From: Meconema thalassinum
Taxonomy: Eukaryota; Arthropoda; Insecta; Orthoptera; Tettigoniidae
Assembly: GCA_946902985.2 (NCBI GenBank)
Contig: OX336391.1
Span: 148,999,545-149,063,544, forward strand
Reading direction: 5' to 3'
DNA: 64,000 nt
Below are positions 21,251 through 33,115 of the stretch, one piece after another. Below the pieces are notes generated by a model. That model worked only from the letters and a program-made list of their open reading frames with translations, did no database searches and was not told where the DNA came from. The translations under genes and the position numbers were made by a program. Every line of letters starts with the position of its first letter. Position 1 is the first letter of the stretch.

Positions 21251-22130
21251 CGAAATATAAAATTGCTAAATAATATTGTGACCGTTTGTTAGTACAGTAC
21301 AAATACGGTATGTAATTTACATCAATTAAAGATTCAGTACACGGGGCTGATTGCCAAGCTTAACCAACCCCTAAAATGAATCTCCTACAATTAATTATTG
21401 GTATTAAGTATGTTTTAATTTCATCTAATAGGTTAGGCTATTCAATGAAAATTGTTCACTTGTTGGTTTGTTTTTAAATTAATTTTGTTCATTCATTAGT
21501 TTATGTAATGAAGATCGGGTAAAATGTTAGAGCTTACACTTCGGTTATATTAACGCTGTCAGTTTATCGAACACAATCTCATGGATGCCCATATTTGTGA
21601 AACTATTGTGGACATATCGTATTCTTTGTATACAGCTCCTCCACATACAGTTGTCACCATATCCTGAACGCTGGGTCATACATATGCGACTTTATAGTAA
21701 TTGACATCCCTGGGACCGTCAAACTGAGAGCTACCTTCCCTCCAACAGTTTAATGAGGAAAGGTTGGAACGTGTGTACAATCTGGTATGTGTTGGCTGCA
21801 GAGTGGGGGAAGAGAGGGGAGGTTGCTAATGAGCTATCACTGGCCAAATCGGACTATGACTTATCGAAGGAGCAGATCATGCTGGCGAGAAAAGTCTGTC
21901 CGATTTTATCAGTGTAATTAACTTGTCCAATTTAACTGCGCCCGATTAATGATGATACACTTTCATTTAATTCATAATCAGAATTTCTACTATTCTCTAT
22001 TTGTTCTATTTCACATGTTGATATTTTACTATATTGTGTTAATTAAGCCCCGTTGTAAAAGCCTCCTTTCAACTCAACTGGTTGAAATGCATAATTCTCA
22101 TTTGATGCAATGAATGCCTATTCTCACATT
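21251..22130. other. Non-coding stretch
   Basis: I see no supported gene or repeat here. Confidence 0.5.
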
Positions 22131-22960
22131 CAGGGGCGGATCAAGGGGAAGGCGAGGAGGGCGACCGCCCAGGGCCCCGCGCCATGGATTTTTAAATTTA
22201 ATTAATTAATTAATTAATTAATTTCAAACTAATTTATAATTCATATTCCTTTTTTCAGTGCTGCTATGACCTCCCGTGACCGTTTAGCAAGTTAAGATTT
22301 CAGTGAAATAATAGATGACTTCAGCTGGAAAAAGTCAAAAAGTAATATTTTAATATTTCATAGTTTACATAATCTTCTTCAAGGGGACTTACAGGGTTCT
22401 TTCATATTATAAAAAAAATGTACTGCAGTGTATTCAAAACCGACAGTAGTGGCTCAGCTGGCTAAAGCGCAGCGTTAGGTCATGGGACCAAGCTCTCTGC
22501 TGACTCGGTAGACGCGTGGGTTCGAGCCCCACCGTCGGCTGTCCTTGAAATGGTTTTCCGTGGTTTCCCCATTTTCAACACCAGGCAAATGCTGGGACAG
22601 TACCTTCTGAAAGGCCACGGCCGCTTCCTTCCACATCCTTGCTCAGTTTCATTCACCATCATTCATTTCATCTCTCATTAACTCCTCTCATGAGGTTGGC
22701 GTCAGGAAGGGCATCCGGCCGTAAAAACCACCACCACAATGACTTCCATCGCATCTCATCCCCGACCCCGTTGGAAAAACGGGAATAATAAGGGGTAGAC
22801 ATACATACTGTAGGGTATTCAAAATATGGTAACTATTCTTAATTTTATTATTTTTACCAAATTATTTTCCATTTGATTGGATATTTTGTTTATTTTCTAT
22901 TGTTGTGGGTCCCACCTTATCATATCGCCCAGGGCCCCGCAAGGCCTGGATCCGCCACTG
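22131..22960. mobile_element. hAT-like MITE with a nested SINE
   Basis: The left end CAGGGGCGGATCAAGG and the right end, in reverse complement CAGTGGCGGATCCAGG, form imperfect terminal inverted repeats of the widespread hAT type. Subterminal GCCCAGGGCCCCGC blocks (near 22168 and 22928) occur at both ends in the same orientation. The flanks CTCACATT (22123-22130) and CTCACATA (22961-22968) are an 8-bp target duplication. Without the 367-bp SINE inside and its duplication, the element is about 440 bp. No transposase is encoded. Confidence 0.85.
22440..22806 (+). mobile_element. tRNA-derived SINE nested in the hAT-like MITE
   Basis: Flanked by TACTGCAGTGTATTCAAAA (22421-22439) and TACTGTAGGGTATTCAAAA (22807-22825), a 19-bp duplication with two mismatches. 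It contains an A box (TAGTGGCTCAGCTGGCTAAAG region), a B box (GGGTTCGAGCCCC) and the TGGTTTTCCGTGGTTTCCCC...GGCAAATGCTGGG central domain. Confidence 0.88.
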
Positions 22961-23163
22961 CTCACATAATATTATTGTTAATACAAATATTAGCTAATGT
23001 CTTTCCTGGGGAGAACCGATTTCGATGAATTCTACTTTTTCCTTCGATATTTTACACACAGAACTCCTACTTATCTGAAGAACTGCGGCAGTTCTGTCCA
23101 AAACTTGATGGAACGAGATCAGGGCAGAATTCAAAGTTTGCATACCGTATTTGTATTCTCCTG

Positions 23164-23530
23164 CAGTTCCACAGCATAGTTCGCCAATTTCCGGGCGCTG
23201 GCATTCTTTACACGGATGGTTCGAAGGTGGACGAGGTGGGTTGTGCTTACGTTACTGATGGTGCAGATACCAAAATCTCTTTACCTGAGGCCTGTAGTGT
23301 GTTTACTGCGGAGCTCGTTGCCATCTATGAAGCTCTGCAATTTGCACTGCAGGATGCACGAATCCACTTTCTCGTGTATACCGACTCTTTGAGTTCGTTG
23401 CAGTCAATTGCTACATGTTTCCCACAACACCCCCTAGTGCAGCGAATCCACGACCTACTAGCCGGGCTGTGCCACGCTGACACTTGAATCATTCTGTGGC
23501 TTCCAAGCCACATGGGAATAGCGGGAACTG
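23164..23530 (+). pseudogene. RNase H fragment of the resident LINE family
   Basis: This closely matches the RNase H region of the LINE ORF2 at about 54925-55295. It includes the catalytic motifs YTDGSK, TAELVAIYEAL and TDSLSS and the start of the WLPSHMGIAG segment. An in-frame TGA at 23485-23487 replaces an Arg codon, and similarity fades after about 23530. Both ends are abrupt, so it is an isolated internal piece, not a normal 5'-truncated insertion. Confidence 0.8.
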
Positions 23531-23579
23531 TCTGGCGGCACAAATCATTTCTCTCGCCTGGCTGCGAATTGTAACACCT

Positions 23580-24680
23580 CGACCAGTGGACGCGGGGTGG
23601 ACGAGTCCTGGTCCTACCTCTTCGAGAAATCATACAGTATCTCAAACAGAAATAACTACAATACCGGTACTTATTTACCTATAATTAACAAACTAATTAG
23701 CTACGGTACCTTAGAACACGACGAGACAAGAAATTAATACGGTCATAATAATAGAAATAACCAAGTAAAAATGGAAACAAAAATATTAAAACTGAATGCT
23801 AGAAGTAAACGAAACGAAACAATGACAATGAAAGGAACTCCAACACAGACAGTGGTTAAGAAGCGACTAAATGAATGAACAATGCACTGACAACGTGTGG
23901 CGCTAGCTGTCAAAATCCAGCCAATAAGAGTCCACGGCGGCCATTTTATATTGTTCCCACCAAATGCTTCAGTTTCTTTCTTTCGAAATACAGGGTATAG
24001 GCCTAGTAATGTGATCGTAATTCCACTAAGAACTGCACTTATAAGAATCTCTCTTATAGCCAGCCTGTTTCATTCACCTCGCCAGTCAGCTGATTTGAGC
24101 GTGCGTTTTACCTGTTCCATTTAAACCACAATAAGACTGTAGCCTATCTGCACACTTCGTTCACGCGAACTGCATTGAAATCCATACTCATTCAACACTT
24201 GGACTACCGGTATCGTATTTTTCAAGTATAAATGTTATCTTCCACTAAACATCGCGTTCGCATTCCTGTCACTTGTGAATGTACAATACTTCTGGCGAAG
24301 AGACGTCATTCACACGACCATAGATAAGGTATCGAAACTGAACTGAAATGGCAAGCTGACCTCTACTGTCCTCAAGACTATTTTTTTGATAGCTCCCGCT
24401 ACACTCCAGACGAAGATGAAGCCTTGCCGCTGACCCTGGATATACCGTACCCCTCGTCACAACTGCCTACGTCAGACGGGAAGATAGTTGGTGTGACGAA
24501 CTAATTATACTTATATCTCGAAAACTATTATGTCTAGAAAATGGTAAGCAATTTTAGAGCCTTATTTGATGGATACCATGTCATCAACAAGCTCCTAGTA
24601 CCTTCCATGGCTACCATTGGTTGTAGCTTCGCGCTCTCGTTTCCAATGGAGCTGAGTTGGCGCGTATTTCGGTTTAAATA
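23580..24680. other. Non-coding stretch
   Basis: No supported gene or repeat seen; the right end grades into the copia relic. Confidence 0.4.
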
Positions 24681-24689
24681 ACATACCCC

Positions 24690-25800
24690 CCACTCTTCCC
24701 GGGTACAGTACAAATCGCCTATTCTATTGCCTACAACTCTACTACGGCACCTGTTTTCTTATTGAGACCGCAATCGGTTACTTTTCCCACGGAGAGTAAA
24801 TTTGTCGTCAAGACAGAAACATGAGGAATGTCAGCAAGCGAAACATATTTCTTGTCTTCCGAGACGACTGTCTTATAAAGCTTCCTTACCTGGCCCGCAA
24901 TCTCCATCGTCGAATTATTCGCAAGGTACGTCCCACATCTTGATCCGCCGATTCCACTGAAGTTCTGAACTTCGCCGCACAGATGTCACAGCAGCACTAC
25001 CGAGGCAGCAGTTTCGGCTTGAATCAATCAAACAAGGTGTCGATGCCACGGACAATTGCAAGCAGACGACTTCCGAATTCTTGTCATTTGATTGGTATTA
25101 TTTGCACTGTTTATTGAACATGTACAGTGATTTCTTGCGACCTGGTTTGTTACATCTATAACACCGAAATTCCGTTCCGATTCGCTGTACCGCTGTACCA
25201 CTGCCATCGTGTACCTTCCTCTGCGTTCACTTCCGTTTCAAATTTCTTCCCGTTACGTCTATAATTTCTTTGCATATGCATGGGCCCCGATGCCTCACCG
25301 CGTGCGTCATTCTCTTCGATAATAATTTTTGCGCGAAGTACCTCATTGCGAGATTTTATTGTGCACCTCAATGTCTCAACCGTGAGGAAAACTATTCAAT
25401 AGCATGATCGTTAATACTTCATTTATCATGTTCATGTCCCCTAGCTTGTCGACCGTAACCAAAAAAATATTCAAATGTCCATACAAGTCACCATTTTCTG
25501 CCGTTTTCTGCAAGATTAACCTCTTCAGAAGCGTCGCTTTTCTCATCGAGCCCTTTATCAGGTAAGTTTTTTTCAACTTATTACAAGTATCACGAGCAGT
25601 GTCACATTTTTTCCACTAGTTATAATTCACTTTGCGATACATATCAACGATCGTTTTTATGCCACACGCACACCTCCGCGACGTTGGTCTGCAGCCGGGC
25701 CTGGCTTCACTGATGTGCTATCGACGTATTCCCACAAATCGTTCGTAATTAATATGACATTGCAGGCTCCCGTATCAAAATTGTTCCCGCTAAGGAGCTC
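24690..25800 (-). pseudogene. gag-pol: Ty1/copia Gag-protease relic
   Basis: Read on the minus strand in several frames, the pieces follow a copia polyprotein. An N-terminal Gag segment with NDLWEYVDSTSVKP lies near 25720-25790. The UBN2-type Gag core (CDTARDTCNKLKKTYL and LKRLILQKTAENGDLYGHL, then IMLLNSFP) lies at 25380-25610, and IKSRNEVLRAKIIIEENDAR at about 25310-25370. A degraded zinc knuckle (CYRCNKPGRK, with Arg in place of the usual His) lies near 25130-25160, and a protease-side segment (VSLADIPHVSVLTTNLLSVGK) near 24780-24840. Stops and frame changes occur between pieces, notably after the FPHG segment (25376-25378) and around the zinc knuckle. No copia RT, integrase or LTR was recognised. 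Confidence 0.7.
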
Positions 25801-25810
25801 GATTCTCGAT

Positions 25811-26290
25811 GTAGGCTACTTGTTGAGTTCATCTTCAGTATTTAATCGACGTGAACACGCTTACTACGATCTGTAAAATTATTGTTTATATCCATGTGCC
25901 TGGACCCTTCAACCTGCAAGAGTTAACGTAGCACACTTCACTGGAGTTAACCACGCGTTAACTACGTTTCATAATGCATAGTGAATTAATGAATACCGTA
26001 CACTTAAGAAATGGGATGTTTCTCGAGCGAGATGGCCCTAGCACAAACCGTATTCTACAGAACAGATGGCAGCAGTGGACATGAACTGAAACTCGTAGAA
26101 CAGTTTGAATATAGAAATATTCCAAACTAGTAAGTTGAACACACACCTAAGTAAACGGGTCTGATGATTAAAATGCCCCAAACCCCTAAAATGAATTAAT
26201 AACGATTATTAAAAAGCTCAGTATGCCACGAAATATGAGGCCACAGTAAAGAACTATTGTATCTATATAAAAATATGCTATGTATTGAAG
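25811..26290. other. Non-coding stretch
   Basis: Nothing recognised. Confidence 0.4.
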
Positions 26291-26297
26291 GTACAAG

Positions 26298-26364
26298 TTT
26301 GGGGCAGATGACCTCGCTGTTCCCCCCCCCCCCCCCCCCTTGAAACAATAATAACTGACTAACG
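26298..26364 (+). mobile_element. 3'-tail fragment of the resident LINE family with a C18 run
   Basis: GGGGCAGATGACCTCG (26301-26316) and the AACAATAATAACT tail match the end of the LINE at 49691-56028. In between, the GCCCC stretch has become eighteen C residues (26322-26339). The BEL element's left target duplication follows immediately. Confidence 0.7.
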
Positions 26365-26369
26365 ATGGT

Positions 26370-26642
26370 TGTCTGTCTGCGACATACGTGCCCCAGATGA
26401 AACATCAGGGGATAAATGAGAATGACGAATTAACTTTAGTGGACTGTATTTACAAAAATGTACATGTTACAAAAGACACAACACTTGATATGCGAAGGAG
26501 CTGCTGCTCCGAAACACAAACACATTCAGCCATGATGGCAACTTCACTCTCTGTGTAGGTCACTGCTGCCAACCTAAACATAAATAAATGTCCTTTGCCA
26601 ACTGTGGAAATAACACAATTATATTCTCCCTGAGAGCAAACA
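26370..26642 (-). repeat. BEL/Pao element, 3' LTR
   Basis: 273 bp, nearly identical to 32843-33115. On the minus strand it begins TGTTTGCTCTC. The flanking ATGGT at 26365-26369 matches ATGGT at 33116-33120, giving a 5-bp target duplication. Confidence 0.9.
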
Positions 26643-26665
26643 TACTCCCCACCTTGAAATACATG
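26643..26665 (-). other. BEL polypurine tract
   Basis: On the minus strand AAGGTGGGGAGTA immediately precedes the 3' LTR. Confidence 0.6.
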
Positions 26666-26813
26666 GATTTCAATAATCTGAAATGGAAACACTGAAATGT
26701 TCCAATGACAAGGACATAAAACACTAAAATATTCACTAACTTAAAACACTGACATATTAACAGTCAAAATTATGTGTCTGCTCAATTGGTAGCGGAGCTA
26801 CCTTGGAAACTGG

Positions 26814-29786
26814 TCATTTAAAAATACCACTGTTGCACTTCACTGAAACCACTCTTACCACATTGTCTTTACCACCATGCACTTCTGTGATAACACCAAG
26901 GGGCCACTGGAGTGGGGGAACATTGTCTTCCCGTATCAGCACCACAGTACCTGGTGATACGTTGCTGGAGGAGGTCGTCCATTTGCTGCGCTGTTGCAGA
27001 TGGGTGAGGTAATCTAATGACCATCTCTTCCAAAAGGATTGGAGTCTTTGTTGCAGAACCTTATATCTAGTTAACAAAGGCCGTTTACATAATGTTAAAT
27101 CGGGTTCGGGAAGAGTCGTGAGGGGTTCGCCTATAAGGAAGTGACCTGGTGTCAAGGTAGATGCATCTGAAGGATCATATGACAGGGTTAGAAGGGGACG
27201 TGAGTTTAAGCAAGCCTCAATTTGCGCAGTTAATGTAGCCAATTCTTCATATGTGAAATGAAGTGTTCCGAGAACTCTTCTTAGATGATGTTTGAGGAAT
27301 TTTACTCCGGCCTCCCAAAGCCCTCCAAAATTAGGGGCATGAGGAGGTATGAAATGCCACTTAACTCCACAACTACTGGCGAAGTTACTGATCTCCTCTC
27401 TAGTCCGTTCCTGAGTGAACAATTTCTTGAGCTCCTTGAGCTCTCTACTAGCACCTTGGAAATTTGTACCATTGTCGGAGTACATGTTGCTGCATAATCC
27501 TCTTCTTGCGATGAATCTCCTGAGTGCTGCGAGGAAAGCTTGAGTGGTTAGGTCGGAAACTATTTCTAAATGAATGGCCTTGGTGCACATACATATGAAA
27601 ATGCATATGTAACCCTTGACAATGGTCTTGCTACGTGGATTGCCGATCTTCAAGTAGAAAGGGCCCGTGAAGTCTGTGCCGGTGTTGCGGAATGGTCTTG
27701 CTTGAGACACACGAACTGAGGGCAACTGTCCCATTACTTGCTGTGTAGTTTTGGCTTTGAACCTGAAGCATTTTGTACAAGTGTTAATAACTCTTCGAAC
27801 CACCGACTTTCCATTGATGATCCAGTAGCACTGTCTGATGGATGCTAAAGTCAACTGGTTTCCTGAATGTAGGAGTCTTTCATGTTCCCTCTTGATTATT
27901 AAATCAGTAAACTGATGTTTAGCGGGCAAAATCATCTGATGTTTGAAATAGTAGTCTTGATTGGAGTTCTCTAGTCTTCCTCCAACTCTCAAGATTTGAT
28001 CCTTGTCTAAAAATGGTACTAAACTTTGAAGTTTGCTACGTCTTGTCAAAAGATCAGCTATTTCCTCGCGGAATGCTATTGACTGGACTAGTCTAACACA
28101 TGTCATGTTAGTTTGCTGCAACTCTTCTATTGTTAATGGACCATGTTTCCGTTCTGAAGGTTTGTGTTTAGTGTTGTGCACGAATCTTAAACAGTATGCT
28201 AACACTCTTTGTAGCTTGAGATGGGAAGAAAATCTTGTGAGCACGTCTGCAGGATTAGAGTGGACTGAACAACTAAGCACTATCTTGCGTTGCTCAGGAA
28301 TCTCTGATTCAGGTTGTTCACTGGAAGTGGGCCAGTTCCGTTCCGAACACTGTAGCCATTCAGGGCCATGCCACCAAAGATGATTATTTAAAAGGTTTGT
28401 AGGATCAGTTCCTCGAGAAATCAGATCTGCAGGATTGTCTGCTGATGCTACGTGCTTCCAATCCTTGACTGAAGTATTGCCTTGCACTTCAGCTACACGG
28501 TGCGCAACAAAAGTTTTCCATTTTGACGGTTCACCTGCTAACCATGCGAGAACAATCTTTGAGTCTGTCCACAGATGAATACTATGGAATTCAATATTGA
28601 GAACATGACACATCTTTTTAACCACTTGTGACAATAATACTGCTGCACACAACTCTAGTCTGGGTAGCGTGATCTGTTTCAGTGGAGCCACTCTGGACTT
28701 GGAGCACAGGAAATGTGTTATTACGTGACCTTGATCTGTTGACGAGCGTAGGAATAAACATGCACCGTAGCCCTTCAAGGATGCATCAGCGAAGCCATGC
28801 AACTGCACCAGAGTACAATTTTCTTGAAGCACAAATCTGTTAATATATATATTGTCAATCAAGGGTATTTGAGAATGCAGAGTACGCCATCTTGTAAGAA
28901 GTTCCGTTGGAAGTTCATCATCCCATCCTATCTTCTCTTGCCATAGTTGCTGCAGAAACATCTTGAATGCGATGACAATAGGACTGATTAGCCCAATAGG
29001 GTCATAAATTGACGACAAAATCGATAACACCTTGCGTTTGGTCACTGGAGATCCACTTCCTTGTTCTTTCTGTACACCACTGGATATCTGTAGTTTGTCT
29101 GTCGCTGGATGCCAAAGTAGACCTAAAGTCTTTATATTTTCTCCAGAATCAATCTGAAGGGGAAGCTGCGTCTCTCTGCAGTCCTTTGGAACCGCCTCTA
29201 ACAATGCTGGATGGTTAGAGCACCACTTGCGGAGCTTGAAGCCTCCCTTGGATAACAATTGGATCAGTTCACGTTGTAGGAGTAATGCATTGTCAACCTT
29301 ACTTGTTCCTGAAATGCAGTCGTCTACATAAAAATCACGAAGGACAGATGCTGCCTGCGGATACTGTTGTCCCTCATCATATGCCAATTGCCTTAAACAT
29401 CTTATTGCTAGAAATGGAGCTTATGATGTGCCATATGTGACCGTCTGAAGTTGGTACTGCTTGATAGGCTCATTAGGAGAAACCCTCCAAAGGATGCGTT
29501 GAAGGCTGCTGTCTCTGGAATCAACCTTAACTTGTCTGTACATCTTCTCGATGTCAGCTGTAAAGCCTATGGCGTGAGTTCTAAATCTAGCGACAATCGA
29601 ACATAAATTTTGTTGAATAGTAGGACCCGTCATTAAAATATCATTAAGTGACTTTCCTGACCTCGATTTACAAGAAGCGTCGAAGACAACTCTAGTTTTT
29701 GTAGTAGTGCTGGATTTCTTGAATACCGGATGGTGCGGCATGTAGTATGCTACCGATGTTGCCATACTAGAATTAACAATATCCAT
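26814..29786 (-). pseudogene. pol: BEL/Pao Pol: reverse transcriptase, RNase H, integrase
   Basis: One continuous phase of about 990 codons is broken by a single TAA at 29418-29420, next to the YGTS motif. Domains in order: RT fingers and palm (FDASCKSRSGKSLND near the start, IGFTADIEKMYRQV), the RT catalytic FYVDDCISG just after the stop, RNase H (HGFADASLKGYG; LWTDSKIVLAWL), an integrase zinc-binding segment (HERLLHSGNQLTLASI ... CTKC), and the integrase core with TDFTGPF, YSDNGTNFQGA and the Glu of GGLWEAGVKFLK. The Pao-type C-terminus (GTVVLIREDNVPPLQWPLG) ends at the natural stop. The domain order and the DNGTNF/GGLWEAGV signatures are diagnostic of BEL/Pao. It is inactive as it stands because of the stop and the upstream frameshifts. 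Confidence 0.92.
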
Positions 29787-29905
29787 GTGACCTAGTTCCT
29801 GGTATTCAGTGAGAAACTGGTCATAATCTACCTTCAGTTGCGTATCATTGTTAAGCCTACGCTCAAGGTATTGAAATCTGCTAGTAGCTGTTTGTAAAGA
29901 ATTGC

Positions 29906-31418
29906 CTAATATACTTGGATCCTGCTTAAATGGTAGTCTATGTATTTCCCAGATGCATCTCGTGTCACATGATCAGAAAAATGCTGTTCACATTCAATCT
30001 CTTCTTGTGACTTGACTGGCTCGTGAAGTTCTTCGATCTCCCAAAATCGTTGTACTTGGTTATGAAGGCGAACATCATTACGAAGGAAAAACGTTCCTGC
30101 TGCATTGTTTCTGTTTCTCGAGGTGGATTCATATGAACCTGACACAATCCATCCAAAATCTGTTTTGTAGGACTGGAAACTTCCCTGGTCTCGTCCTGTG
30201 TCCCCTCTGTAGAATTCTAAAGAATACATCAGCACCGAGAAGCATGTCTATCTTGGCTGGGGCATAAAACCTCGGATCTGCTAACTGAATATCATTAGGG
30301 AGCTCCCACTCTTCATAGGGTACCTGCTGACTAGGCATGTCGCTTGTAATTTTGGATAGGATCAGACATTCAACATTGTGGCGTGTGTTGCTTATGGAAG
30401 ATTGCACTTCAACGCTCACACTATACTTGGCTTCAGACATGGACTGAGAAATACCTTCGATGGGTGTGAGATTCTTGGCCTTTCTTAAGCCCAAATTTTG
30501 AACCAAACTCTCGGTTACAAAATTGCTTTGACTGCCACTGTCCAATAAGCAACGAGCTAAGTGTAGCCTACCAGCACTATCGTTTACCTTTACTATTGCT
30601 GTAGAAAGTAGAACTTGAGTTTGTGGTTTGAGTTTCATAGTGCAATAACTGGAGGAGTTACCACGAACTTGAGCATTGTGAGCCTGGTTTGACTCGGGGT
30701 TTGAGCATCTGCTGATAGCTCCTTGCTGAGACTGTTTAGACGAGTTGGCATTGAATTGCTGATTCCCAGAATCAAAATGCAACAGTGAGTTGTGACGACC
30801 GTTGCAAGTTTTGCATGTTGACTTCGAAGGACAAGAACTTATAGCGTGTGATTCATGCAAACAGTTGTAGCAAAGCTTATGCTGCTTAACTAGGTTGTAT
30901 CTACGATTAACATCATAACCTAAAAATTTATCACATCTGAAGATTGGATGTTGCCCCTTACAGGCTTCACAATTATTGTTAATTGCAATGTATGAACTAT
31001 ATGTAAATGGTTGTTTCTCATGCTTGAAACCATGCTTAGAAGTTTTATCTTGAGACAATCTGCTGATCTTATCACTGTGACCCTTAGTAGGTGAAAAATC
31101 AATTAATTCAAGGGTTTGAGCCCGCCTTTCAAGATATTCTAACAACTCCGTAAGTGTAGACAGTTCCTTGGATTTGTTGCTCATTTCCCATTGCTTACGT
31201 GTGGCTTCAGGTAACTTGTCAAGTATGATTTGACCTATTATGATTTCATGTAGGGGAATATTCAAATTCAAAGACTCAACAGCCTTTAAATTGGACTGTA
31301 CTTGATTCAAAAGTGTGCGTAGACTAGAAGATGATTCCCTTTGGACGATATCTGGAGATAACAGTAATTTGATATGTGCATTTAACTGTTGCGGTATCGC
31401 TTGCAGACCGTTTCCCAA
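29906..31418 (-). pseudogene. gag-pro: BEL/Pao Gag C-terminus and protease region (frameshifted)
   Basis: The piece 30129-31418 continues the DUF1759-type Gag helical region. It then shows the tandem Cys/His zinc knuckles of Pao elements (CEACKGQHPIFRC, CYNCLHESHAISSC, CKTCNGRHNSLLH) and an aspartic protease of DUF1758 type with DSGSQSNFV as the active site. The frame changes around 30235 into 29906-30235 (GWIVSGSYES, typical of the protease-RT linker), and again before the RT piece starting at 29786. A further frame change near 31400 separates it from the N-terminal Gag piece. Confidence 0.85.
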
Positions 31419-31972
31419 GCTAGCTCAAAGTTATCTGCAGTAAGAGGAATGTTTTGAATGAGTTGATGACCATTGCCACGCAGTGCTGACATTAAGTAAT
31501 GGAACCTTTCAACATTACCCAAAGACTGATTCTTCAGTATTAATGAATCAAACAGGTCATGGAAATGCATGAATTGTGTAACATCACCTGAAAATTCTGG
31601 TAACCGTATCTTGGGCAAACTGTACGAACCTGTATTACTACTTGTAGATTCTCTACCGTTGCTAGAGACAGATGAGGCATGTGTGCAATGGGTATTTAGT
31701 AACTGTTGTAGCTTAGCCCTAAGTTCATCATAATCATCTTCGAATTCACACCGGACCTGCTCATGAGAATTCTTTTCGTCCAAATCCTCCAATTTGCTTT
31801 GAATTTCATTAAATTCTGGTAATAGAGCTAATAAACGTTCATTCTTCACATTTAATACTTCAGCAGGAGTCTCATTATTAAATTCATTAATTTGGGTATG
31901 GAGCCTCGTGAGGGATGCTCGGAGAACACCTCTGCGCTTGGTCAGTGACTTTATCTCACGTTCAGTAGACAT
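31382..31972 (-). pseudogene. gag: BEL/Pao Gag N-terminus
   Basis: 196 codons from the ATG at 31970-31972 (MSTEREIKSLTKRRG). The early part is a Leu/Glu-rich coiled coil, followed by the conserved Pao Gag segment LPKIRLPEFSGD...FHDLFDSLI and the AWETVCKRY motif. A frameshift near 31400 moves the reading to the next piece. In the family, Gag assembles the virus-like particle. Confidence 0.85.
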
Positions 31973-31974
31973 GC

Positions 31975-32842
31975 TTAAAATGGTTCATGCACAGGAAGGA
32001 TTGCTGAGTATGGGAAGGAATTGCTATGAAATGCCTTTGTTAACTTATCTGGTGTAGAGGTTCTTTCAGTCTGCGTCGTCACCCAACTTTTGGATATCGA
32101 AGTCAGGACGTCTGAATGGAACTGCGTCTGCCAGGAATCGAAGGCTGCACCGCTGAATGGAACTGCGTCCGTCAGGAATCGAAGGCTGCACTGCTGAATG
32201 GAACTGCGTCCGTCAGGAATCGAAGGCTGCACTGCTAAATGGAACTGCGTCCGTCAGGAATCGAAGGCTGCACTACTGAATGGAACTGTGTCCGTCAGGA
32301 ATCGAAGGCTGCACTAGTGAATGGAACTCGCGAGAACTCACAGATGGCCTCAAACATGCGTCCATTGATGCTTCCAACTGCACACCGAAACGTTCACAAT
32401 ACTGGATATGCTTTTACGAATATACAAGTCATCATGATTAATTTTGCAAGTCCCGCTGCATGAATTAACTTATTCAAATACGTAGCAAATTTGTAATTCA
32501 ACAGCTGCGTTGTAAACATGGATCAAGCAGGCTGGCGAGCGCTGCAGCTGGCGCGTGTATCGAAGCTCACCGATGCTAGCCGAGGCGACACGAAGCCAAA
32601 GCACAATGGTGGCTTCGTATCGCAGCCACTATGATCACTTTTCAAAATAAGTTAGATCGAACTCACAAACATTGATAAATAAATTGCAATTGCGCCTGCA
32701 TTGTTCACAATAATGTACTAGTATCTTCTCTACATACGTATTTCGCACTGGTTCACTTAAATACAGCAGTTTTAGCGTTTGTCGAGACCACATGGCCTCA
32801 GTTGATATAGCGGGAATCCTGCCCGTGTTGGACCAAAACATA
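31975..32842 (-). other. BEL 5' leader, including the primer-binding region
   Basis: About 870 bp lie between the 5' LTR and the gag ATG. The PBS-like TTTTGGTCCAACACGGGC (minus strand) starts about 10 bases inside the LTR end (near 32815-32833). The leader also contains a 41-bp tandem repeat and an unexplained 500-bp remainder, so a secondary insertion is possible. Confidence 0.55.
32114..32333. repeat. 41-bp tandem repeat in the BEL leader
   Basis: About 5.4 copies of a 41-bp unit starting GAATGGAACTGCGTCC, at 32114, 32155, 32196, 32237, 32278 and 32319, with few substitutions. Confidence 0.9.
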
Positions 32843-33115
32843 TTTCTGTCTGCGACATACGTGCCCCAGATGAAACATCAGGGGATAATTGAGAATGACG
32901 AATTAACTCTAGTGGACTGTATTTACAAAAATGTACATGTTACAAAAGACACAACACTTGATATGCGAAGGAGCTGCTGCTCCGAAACACAAACACATTC
33001 AGCCATGATGGCAACTTCACTCTCTGTGTAGGTCACTGCTGCCAACCTAAACATAAATAAATGTCCTTTGCCAACTGTGGAAATAACACAATTATATTCT
33101 CCCTGAGAGCAAACA
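32843..33115 (-). repeat. BEL/Pao element, 5' LTR
   Basis: The partner of 26370-26642, of equal length (273 bp) and differing at a handful of positions. The outer flank ATGGT (33116-33120) completes the target duplication, so the whole element spans 26370-33115 (6746 bp). Confidence 0.9.

Noticed and set aside
25763..25795. A DTGA motif suggesting an aspartic protease
   Set aside because: It lies upstream of the copia Gag core in the Gag N-terminal region, where homologous Gag proteins have a Trp at the Gly position; the neighbouring NDLWEYVD segment confirms Gag, not protease.
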